Part shown: positions 56,857 through 64,000 of the stretch, piece after piece
How positions within the stretch are numbered: the first letter of the stretch is position 1
How the letters are laid out: every line of letters begins with the position of its first letter
DNA from: Silene latifolia
Taxonomy: Eukaryota; Streptophyta; Magnoliopsida; Caryophyllales; Caryophyllaceae
DNA length: 64,000 bases
Direction: 5' to 3'
Assembly (NCBI RefSeq): GCF_048544455.1
Contig: NC_133534.1
Location: forward strand, 35,030,217-35,094,216
Notes under the pieces: model-generated
The model's input: the letters and a program-made list of their open reading frames with translations, nothing else
What the model was told of the DNA's origin: nothing
Databases searched by the model: none
Program-made: the position numbers and the translations under genes

Positions 56857-56905
56857 GTACCACATCAGAGAAATGAGTTGACCCAAGTTCGGATCTCTTA
56901 TAAAA
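56857..56905 (+). promoter_or_regulatory. Pol II-type snRNA promoter: diverged USE and TATA of the U5 gene
   Basis: GTACCACATCA (56857-56867) differs from the USE GTCCCACATCG at two positions. TATAAAA starts at 56899, 31 nt downstream, matching the Pol II spacing of the U4 gene. The weaker USE may lower expression. Confidence 0.75.
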
Positions 56906-56930
56906 GGCAGTACACTCCATTCAATTACTC

Positions 56931-57052
56931 ACGCAGCTATGCAATGAGCACAAAGCGAACTATTCTTTCGCCTTTTACTAAAGAATACCGTGTGCTCGTT
57001 GCTTATAAGTAGCATACGTTTATTTTTGGAGGATTCCCTTACAAGGGGATCC
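56931..57052 (+). ncRNA. U5: U5 spliceosomal snRNA
   Basis: Contains the invariant U5 loop 1, TTTCGCCTTTTACTAAAG, at about 56965-56982. It is capped by the stem GAGCACA...TGTGCTC and the inner stem ATTCTTT...AAAGAAT. Downstream are an Sm site ATTTTTGG (57022-57029) and a terminal hairpin GGATTCCCTT-ACA-AGGGGATCC (57031-57052). The start is set 32 nt after the TATA box, as in the U4 gene, and is good to a few bases. An AGTTCCA near-match to the 3' box lies at 57061-57067. U5 holds the exon ends at both splicing steps. All core elements look intact. Confidence 0.92.
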
Positions 57053-57067
57053 AACATTGCAGTTCCA

Positions 57068-57600
57068 GATTTTAGCCTAATACACACCTCTGCTCAATTG
57101 CTTATACCCGAGTATCTAACTAAAATGGGAAGTTTCTACACAGTTGTTTTTACCCCTAATTAAATTGGGAAGTGAAAATAGGTGTGGAGGGAGTAATTGG
57201 GTGAATTTACCCAATATCTCTAAAGTCTCCTACATTTTGTAGTCGTGATTTGCCACATTTGGTACTTTGTATATTGGTCACTGGTAACTTGAAAATAGGG
57301 CTCTATTGAAGCGGCTTTGGATTTTGTTCTTTGTTTGGTTTGTTTTTCGATAATTAAGTTAAAGTGGAGAATTATTGTGAATTTGGTGCCTTGAATTTGT
57401 GTCTAAGATGAAAAGACAAGCAGTATTGAAGACGTCAGCAACGTAACCGAGTCGCTCGTGTATTTGACACGAGTCGCGCGTTGTGCTGGATTTGTGCGTC
57501 ATTCATATATTTTGTATTTGACTTCACGTGAGTTACGTGCTCTTTGCATTGGAAAGTTAGTGGAGGTGGAGCTACTAACTAGTTTTCTAATGACATTTTT
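57068..57600. other. Intergenic, no gene seen
   Basis: AT-rich, with a short inverted phrase near 57110-57200 (AAATTGGGAAGT twice). Nothing is supported as a gene. Confidence 0.35.
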
Positions 57601-58850
57601 TTTACAGTTGTGAAAAGATGTATTATATAATGTCCAGACTCTCTAAGCCCATAATATATTCATTATTTAAAACTAATACAATATTGGTAAGGCAAACTAA
57701 TGAAACTAATGCAGTATGGAGTAAAATGGAATATTGGTAACGAGCGATTGAACTAGCTTCACCATCACATATGACTTCTAGATACAGTTGAAACATACAA
57801 TCTGCCGGATGACAATAACAAGATGTATTTACGCTCTTGCAAAAAGAACATGGAAAGAAAAGGTAAAAAGCTAAGACGACGAAGTCTGCCATCGAAGGAG
57901 ATAACTCTCCTACACCTTAGAGATAGACCCCTTTAATCATAAGACCAACAGACTGAGAAATCCAACATGTAGATAGATGAGAACAAGCACAGCCCCTAAA
58001 CCAATCTCCAATCCACGGATTTCAAAAGACACCGACTTATGACGAATCCAACCCACACTTGACATAGAGGGTCCATACCAATCTTTATTAAGCCATTTTT
58101 GCTACATGCAAAAATATACAGCGACAAGCCCGAAATAACATAACCTAAGTGATTCCAAAACGGAAGCAAGCCCCAAATGGTAGAGGAACATGACACACTA
58201 GACCACTGAAGGAGACGCTTCCTGAAGTAGACCTTTATTGATGAACATGATAAGCAAATTAAACAGACAAAAACAAACAGGACACTTATAACCGATAACA
58301 TGGAATGTAAAAGGAAGGTAACCACCACAACCAACCTACCCAATACTAAAATCCGACCCATATTGATACTACCAAGTTACATTTTGCACTGATTAAGACC
58401 AAGAACAAGAATGAGCCCGAGGCCCCTATCATGTCATCATAACTTCCCACAACTTGATCCCAGGCCGATGCACGAAATACAAGACAACACCCGGAAAACC
58501 CCAAAGCCCCAAACGACACTCAATACGGACTAAGAACCAAACACACAGCCACAGAAACCGACAACCAGACGACAACCATGGTATTATAGGTGGAGGGAAG
58601 GGGGGAGGGGAAGGGGAACACCATGTCGTAAACATGCAGACAAAACACCCAAGGACAACACCGATCAAAACGGGGCTGACCGGAGAAGGTGGGGGAAGGG
58701 GCGAGGGGAAGGGGAAATATCGTGCCACCGAAAATCGGGGATCACAAGGGTGGGGACATGCAAGACCACGAAGGACCGGAATGAGGAACGAAAACAACTA
58801 TAGGGAAGACCATGCATTGTGCTGCTTATTTCGTGGGTTTTTGGTTTAGA
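57601..58850 (-). other. Unassigned minus-strand block, possibly a retroposed sequence
   Basis: Two open but low-quality minus-strand frames (57996-58361, hydrophobic; 58429-58797, Pro/Cys/Trp-rich) lie above an A-rich end (complement of TTTTTTTTAC near 57597). A G-rich plus-strand tract (GGAGGGAAGGGGGGAGGGG, 58592-58612) is striking. A LINE or SINE-like origin is possible, but no reverse transcriptase motif is visible. I do not recognise a gene. Confidence 0.3.
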
Positions 58851-58864
58851 AAATTATTATTTAA

Positions 58865-58942
58865 TTTCCTATTTGCGTCCGGTTGTTTAATTTTGGCGAT
58901 TTTTTTTTTAAAATCGAATCTCTTGGCGAGATGAACACAATT

Positions 58943-58981
<39 letters not shown>

Positions 58982-59215
58982 ACCCATTCGTGTGAAAAAC
59001 CAGAGTTGGCCTAGGCTGGCTAATGTGATTCACGCGAACCAACCATGCTAGTTCGTGTAAACCATGGGAATCGGCCTAGGCCATTCCGTGTTTTTTCACA
59101 TGAATTGGTCTCTGTTCGAATTTTTTCCCATTGTGTTCGTTTCGTCGAGATATGCAATTTAAAAAAAAAAAAAAGAACCGCCGAAAACGGACACTCAAGC
59201 ACACAATATTGGCCG
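58865..59215. mobile_element. Foldback-type element carrying a third palindromic array
   Basis: Left arm CGATTTTTTTTTAAAATCG...GCGAGATGAACACAATTGGA and right arm CCCATTGTGTTCGTTTCGTCGAGAT...A15...CGCCGAAAACGGAC pair as imperfect inverted repeats (about 75 bp) around a T33 tract and the array at 58987-59104. The exact ends and TSD are not clear. Confidence 0.5.
58987..59104. repeat. Decayed four-unit palindromic array, period 32-33 bp
   Basis: Units start at about 58987 (TTCGTGTGAAAAACCAG), 59020 (CTAATGTGATTCACGCGAA), 59052 (TTCGTGTAAACC) and 59084 (TTCCGTGTTTTTTCACATGAA), with GGCCTAGGC spacers. It is the same design as the two arrays in the MULE, further decayed. Confidence 0.8.
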
Positions 59216-59439
59216 TTAAAAGTTTTTCGGTAATTTTTTGCCCTAGTTAATTTGTTATTAATTAATTGTTATAATTATCTTTTAATATTAGTAATATATT
59301 AAAAATTCATTAATTCAATGTTTTTTTGTCAAGTCTTCATTAATCGATACACACTAATTCATTGCTAATTAACACTTTAATTATGTTTTTTTTGACATAT
59401 TTTGTTGTTGTGTCATTTATGAACTTTACAAGAGTGTAA

Positions 59440-59773
59440 GACTAAGTTTATCCAAGGTCTTGACATGGGTCTTAAGTTAAGATTTGATAGTGTCTTAAGC
59501 TAAGACTTGCAATAAAGTGGGTGAGATTTTGTTGGGTCTTAACTTGAGTCATGGAAATCCAAGACTCATCTTAAGACCCATGAATAGCGTTTGGTGAGGT
59601 GAAATGTGGGTCCTATTTATTGTAGTGGATGTTTTTTATGGGTTTTAATGTTTTTTGTGAGTCTTAAGGGATAAAGTGAACAAATATTAAAGTCTGAAGT
59701 GAGTCTTAAAAATAAAATATCAAACCTTAAGACTCGTATTTGAGTCTGCGGTAAGACCTGGATAAACTTAGCC
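59440..59773. mobile_element. 334-bp Tourist-like (PIF/Harbinger) MITE
   Basis: Ends GACTAAGTTTATCCAAGGTC and GACCTGGATAAACTTAGCC with a 3-bp target duplication TAA (59437-59439 and 59774-59776). GRCTAAG-type termini and the TAA site fit PIF/Harbinger. The interior has repeated GTCTTAAG words. Confidence 0.85.
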
Positions 59774-59776
59774 TAA

Positions 59777-60693
59777 CAAGTTAGTAAGTCTCCCTTGTAA
59801 TAGATCAAGTATAACTCACATAAATAGATAAGATAAAAATAGAGAGGGAAAATAACGATGATGCAAATTGTTCTCCACCACACCAGTTTTTCATAAAAAT
59901 AAAAATAAAAATAAAAAAGTTACCATGTGTGGCCGTTCGCGGGTTTCCATGTGTGCCGCTCGCGGGTTTTCTATGGGAAAACGTCAAATCTGTACTGCAA
60001 CTTCCATATTTCAAGTCACTCAACACACTTTCTCTGGTTTTTCTGCTTTTCAAACTACAGTTACTATACATTATTAACTTTAATAATTTTTTTTTTTGTT
60101 AATTTCTTCCTTCCTTTTGTAAATGATGAATCCCTGAACAAACAAGATTCGCTGCTTCTGGTATAAACTGCTTCCTCAATGCATTTGATAAATTTTATAA
60201 TTTTTTCTTTATAATGTGATATTCAATCTTGTTTAAAACGGATTTAAAATGGGTTAAATAATATAGATTTGACAAAAGCATATTGTTTATGGACTAGCAA
60301 AATGTTTGTCCCATTTTTTTTATCTTAAGAGCGGCATGGTATTTGAGTTATTTTAATCTTTAAAAAGAAAATGTCTCTCTTTTAAGAGAAACCAACTGTT
60401 AATTAAATTATGATCGGAATATGTTGCGTTACATGAATTACATTTTGTTGGCTTAATTTGAAACTTGGCTAAGTGTAATAGTGCGTTTCCTCATAACCGA
60501 TTTCATCACTTGTTTAATTCGAGTTTAGAATGTTCAATGTTTGCGTGGATTATTGAGCAAGTTCAAATTGTTTGCAACTATTGTGATTTGTGTGATTATT
60601 GAACAAGTATTCACTTTTGTCTTCTAATCCTTCATAAGTTCAAATTGTTTTTCGTGTTCCTTAGTTTTTCGGCTTTTCCGAAACTAGAAATTA
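59777..60693. other. Intergenic, no gene seen
   Basis: Contains two close copies of CGCGGGTTTYCATGTGTGSC near 59937-59960 and AT-rich filler. No coding or RNA signature. Confidence 0.35.
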
Positions 60694-60938
60694 CTCCCTT
60701 GTCCAGGTCATTTGTTGTCCTTTTCCATTTTAAGTGTCTCAGTCAATTGTTGTCCTTTCTATTTTATTTACATTTGACCGGCAATTTGACACTCAATTTG
60801 GTCTACTTGTCATCTTGTAATTGACCCCTCCTCTCTCTTGGTTTTGGCAATTTAGTCCACTTGTCATCTTGTAATTGGCCCCCTCCTCCTTCCTTGGTCT
60901 TTGTGCAAAAACCAAAATACAACAAATGATCGGGACAT
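60694..60938. mobile_element. 245-bp Stowaway-like MITE
   Basis: Starts CTCCCTTGTCCAGGTCATTT and ends CAACAAATGATCGGGACAT with TA duplications at 60692-60693 and 60939-60940. The inverted ends share GTCATTTGTTGT. An internal 55-bp direct repeat (TTTAGTCCACTTGTCATCTT-like) is visible at 60790-60880. Confidence 0.75.
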
Positions 60939-61394
60939 TAATTGCTTGATTACTCATTCATTGATATTTGCTCAATTCAGTCAATTGTATGTGCTTTTGC
61001 ATGCTGATCATATCTTTCATACGGAGTATGTTAGTTGCTGTTGGATCAATTTTGAAAAGTTACTTGATTAGATCGGTTAATGCCTTAAGGATTGTGGAAT
61101 GTTGTGATTCTTCGTGTTCCTGTATTGTTAGCGGTTTAATGATCTCTTGAACAATGATTTTTTGAGGGCTTTCATTTCGATTAAGTTTTCTTTCATAGAG
61201 TTGATTATAAATGGATAATAACCAAAATCATTTATGTGAAATGTATTCTGTTTTTCCCTAATCCAGTATACTTGTTAGTTGTGTCTCGTGTTAAAGTCTA
61301 ATCTAATCTTATATTTTTTCAGCCTCCAGATAATGAACCACTATTCTTCCTGAGAGTGCACCGACGAGAAAAATCTTATTCCTCCATTCAACTT
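60939..61394. other. Intergenic, no gene seen
   Basis: AT-rich with no recognisable gene. Short frames here lack codon bias. Confidence 0.35.
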
Positions 61395-62165
61395 TAGCTT
61401 GTAACGCTTCTCACTGCTTTTCTAACAAGAATTAGCTTTCTTGTTCTTTTTAGCATTCGACTTGTCACCCACTACTAGCTTTGTATGCAGGCTCCGTACC
61501 ATGCTCTTCCCATGGAATATGTGACCACTGCCAAACTTCATTCAAATCAAACTTGAAGGAAAAACTAACCAAACTATTATGAGAAAACTAATTAACAAAA
61601 TGGCTTGAGAGTTAAGATGGATTTCTTCAAGAAACAAGCAGCTGAAGCCTGGTATGTAGATTTGTGGATCAGAGCTGCATTAGTTGCCTATGTACTTTGT
61701 TTAGTAGGTATGCATGTAGGGAATTTTTATTCTTCATCTTTTAATCACATTTTGAAGTTAAAGAGAAGAAGCTAAATGAGGTCTGAAAAGACGTTCAATT
61801 ATCAAAACTTGAGAAAATAATGAGTTCTCAGGCATTTTCTTGTCTTCTGCTGCACAGTATTAAAAATATTCTGTTTAAGAAGTCACTAATCCACAGGTAT
61901 CAAGGTTGATGTATCGACCAATGGGGGCCTTCACTCAGTTCGATCTGATATACTCCGTATTACACTTGTGTGAGTACAATGTCAATAACAAAACTGTTCT
62001 CTTAGAGGTGGCATATTAGAAGGGTAATAGTTAAATTTACGACCCATGATCTTTCATTTTGCCTCTTTCTAGGTCAAAGAGCCAATCATGTAATACTTCA
62101 AGCGCCAGAAATCTCGACGTGTTTAAAAGGCAGGATGGAGCTCTTTTGTTTCGGAGAGGGAAGGT
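61395..62165 (+). pseudogene. Exon-like pieces of an unrecognised gene, copy 1
   Basis: A possible first exon starts at ATGGATTTCTTCAAGAAACA (61618), encoding MDFFKKQAAEAWYVDLWIRA plus a hydrophobic ALVAYVLCL run before a GTATGC donor. A second exon follows CCACAG| at 61894 (GIKVDVSTNGGLHSV). A third (about 62073-62163) reads SQSCNTSSARNLDVFKRQDG before a GTAATC donor. Part of this repeats at 63780-63970. I do not recognise the family; it may be a real gene with a short membrane segment or a decayed duplicate. Confidence 0.35.
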
Positions 62166-62718
62166 AATCTTACTCTCATCAAGTTTTTAAGGTAGTCTCA
62201 TATTATGCGAGATCAAACCAATTAACTTAAAAAGAACCCATCCATTGACCCACTAAGGCACTAACCCACTTAAATATTACAGTTTTTTTTGAATAAGTTT
62301 CAAGTAACAACTTATTCATATATAGGTTGGTGTCGTAATAATATTTTCATGAGACATCTCAAATGAGAATATGTAAAGTTTCTTTTCATGCTTTTTTGTA
62401 GTAATGAGATTGAAGACATCTCTTTGTTATAGGAACGCCTGCATTTCACCACAATTCTATTATCAGATTAGCAACTATACTTCGTAGTTGAGCAACCTTT
62501 TCTTCAAACTGGTAAGTACCAATAAGTGTTTTTCATGATCCGGTATCGATGTGAACTAAAATATGAATGCATCCAATAGGTGTTTTTTGTTTTAGCTGGT
62601 TAAGTTCTAATAAATTCTGCAAAAGATAGGTCAGCTGGAGATCTAATCCAGTTGTAGAACTTGTAGATGCTCTGTGCGTATCAAAACATGTGGAAGGCCT
62701 TTCAAAAGCTTTGAGTAG

Positions 62719-62761
62719 ATCCCACATCGATGCTTTTATATAGAATATATTTGTTTATAAA
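62719..62761 (+). promoter_or_regulatory. Pol III-type snRNA promoter: USE and TATA of the U6 gene
   Basis: USE ATCCCACATCG (62719-62729), then 24 nt, then TTTATAAA (62754-62761). The short 24-nt gap is the known Pol III spacing in plant U6 genes, in contrast with 31-32 nt at the U4 and U5 genes here. Confidence 0.93.
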
Positions 62762-62782
62762 CGTGTACTATACCAAATGGTT

Positions 62783-62802
62783 GTCCCTTCGGGGACATCT
62801 GA

Positions 62803-62834
<32 letters not shown>

Positions 62835-62884
62835 GGCCCCTGCGCAAGGATGACACGCATAAATCGAGAAATGGTCCAAATTTT
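62783..62884 (+). ncRNA. U6: U6 spliceosomal snRNA
   Basis: Near-perfect plant U6: GTCCCTTCGGGGACATCTGA at the start, the ACAGAGA box (62818-62824), the AGC triad region ATTAGCATGG, the CCCCTGCGCAAGGATGACAC stem, and TCGAGAAATGGTCC before the terminator. One departure from the usual plant sequence is visible (ACATCTGATA where ACATCCGATA is normal). Start is 29 nt after the TATA box. U6 forms the catalytic core of the spliceosome. Promoter, body and terminator all look intact, so it is probably functional. Confidence 0.96.
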
Positions 62885-62887
62885 TTT
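62881..62887 (+). terminator. Pol III T7 terminator of U6
   Basis: A run of seven T follows GGTCCAAA, the normal end of plant U6 genes. Confidence 0.92.
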
Positions 62888-62911
62888 CGCAACTATTTTT
62901 TTGGCAATTTT

Positions 62912-63030
62912 CCATGGTCAAATTTCACCATATGCAAGTCTTTTCCATGGTCAAATTTCACCATATGCAAGTCTTTTTTAATGCAATAAGTTTTTGCAAT
63001 TTCCCATGGTCAAATTTCACCATAAAGTTT
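62912..63030. repeat. 33-bp tandem repeat with a near-palindromic core, just after U6
   Basis: CCATGGTCAAATTTCACCAT occurs at 62912, 62945 and 63004. The first two are exactly 33 bp apart. The core ATGGTCAAATTTCACCAT is almost self-complementary. Confidence 0.85.
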
Positions 63031-63039
63031 GTACTTTAT

Positions 63040-64000
63040 CAGCTGGTTACACTTCTCACTGCTTTTCTAACATGAGGTCAAGAGTGAACTGGACCCTTGT
63101 GAAGATGACAATGATGAGGTTTGGGTGGGTGTCGATTCTATCGAAACTCTGGAAGTAATAGACTGCTTGCAAATCCCTTGTATGGCAGTGGTAAGTTGTG
63201 TTCTCTCTGAACATTTGAACATATTTGTTTGTTGTTTGCAATTTTTAAGATCTGATAAATGATTTCAGGTGTTGACTGAATGAAAATGCTTCATTCGTCA
63301 CCTGTAAATTCAGCATTTAGAAGAGGCAGCAGGGGACACGTATGAAATTCTTATTGTTATATTTTGAAGATATGTATCTTATAGTGAATTGATGACAGAA
63401 GATCATGGATATATTTGTTGGAAGGTTTTATGTCAAAGTTGGACGGGACACATACGCTATTACTCCAAAAAGTCCAAACCAATGGTCGCCCTAAAATTTT
63501 CTGTCATGCAAGTGTACGTTTTTCTTTTTGAGACTAAGGCTTTGTTGTTTCAAATCCATGTTTTCATTTAGTTTCATGGACAACTCAAAACCATCTTCTG
63601 AGTTCCTGCTGCTCATTAAAATCAGGTGGTAGTAGCCGGAAAATTGACGGAATTTTAAAATCGGGTCGATTTGCACAAAGTCTTAAAGGTTTGGGGAAGT
63701 CTTATTTAAGGTTACAATTTTGCTCAAGTAATGTGTAATAAAGACCAAACCATGATGGATAGGATAATGTGGCAGTTTGAACTCTTCTGCTGCAAACTAT
63801 TAAAAATAATTTGTTTTAAGAATCTCGTCACTGATTCCCAGGTATCAAGGCCGATGTTTCGACATGTGGGGGCCTTCACTCTGTTGGATCTGATATATTA
63901 GACGTATGCCAGTACAATGGAAACTTTCAGCTCCTGCAAAATAGTTCTCTTAGAAGTGGCCGCTCTATTGACAAGAGAGGGGGAACATCCTAATACCCCG
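63040..64000 (+). pseudogene. Exon-like pieces of an unrecognised gene, copy 2
   Basis: A possible exon (about 63076-63191) encodes VKSELDPCEDDNDEVWVGVD and IETLEVIDCLQIPCMAV before a GTAAGT donor. Another begins after CCCAG| at 63842 (GIKADVSTCGGLHSVGSDIL then DVCQYNGNFQLLQNSSLRSG) and runs toward the window edge. Blocks at 63044-63075 and 63790-63940 resemble 61405-61430 and 61850-61990, so the region is a diverged tandem duplicate, with U6 between the copies. The family is not recognised. Confidence 0.35.

Noticed and set aside
58429-58849. Overlapping Pro/Trp-rich (-) and Gly/Arg-rich (+) frames
   Set aside because: They mirror one G-rich tract, have no domain and no splice or start context.

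Overview
This is nuclear DNA from a flowering plant. It is AT-rich and dense with transposons, and it holds one intact intron-bearing chloroplast-type gene and plant-type snRNA promoters. The retroelement mix (Tat/Retand-like LTR with a downstream tRNA-Arg-type primer site, Tekay-like chromovirus, LTRs loaded with TCGATCGA palindromes) suggests Caryophyllaceae, perhaps Silene. That placement is inference from general knowledge, not from a search.

Layout. 1-26 kb is a nest of fossil LTR retroelements: a retroelement fragment (1-1340), a minus-strand Ty1/copia relic with a 1.0 kb hAT element inside its gag region (1771-8485), a Ty3/gypsy piece (8520-10804), a Tekay-like chromovirus carrying a foreign solo LTR (10805-17811), a Tat/Retand-like 3' region and LTR (17812-22567) with a Tekay-family solo LTR just beyond it (22720-23882), and a Mutator-like non-autonomous element (24049-25605).

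26.1-41.4 kb is a large Mutator-like DNA transposon (MULE). Its + strand encodes a plant mobile domain (PMD) protein. Its - strand encodes a FAR1/MULE-type transposase joined by an in-phase intron to an OTU-type cysteine protease domain. Exact 33-bp-period arrays of a TTCGTGT/ACACGAA palindrome sit on both sides, each inside a predicted intron. A 7.9 kb Tat-lineage LTR element with an antisense extra gene is inserted in the transposase N-terminal exon.

41.8-46.9 kb is the only clear host protein gene: 13 exons, 537 codons, open throughout, encoding an FAD-dependent amine-oxidase/phytoene-desaturase-like protein with a probable plastid transit peptide. The MULE ends about 360 bp before its start codon.

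47-63 kb holds three spliceosomal RNA genes on the + strand: U4 (47349), U5 (about 56931) and U6 (62783), each with the USE and TATA spacing expected for its polymerase. These are the three RNAs of the U4/U6.U5 tri-snRNP. Between them lie a Helitron whose 3' 2.3 kb is tandemly duplicated, a second Helitron end, several MITEs and a third, decayed 33-bp palindrome array. The last 2.5 kb holds duplicated exon-like pieces of a gene I do not recognise.

The strongest candidate for an undescribed system is the MULE: transposase-OTU, a PMD protein and paired palindromic arrays in one element. The layout recalls VANDAL MULEs, whose VANC proteins bind motif arrays in their own element and counter silencing. 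That functional reading is inference.
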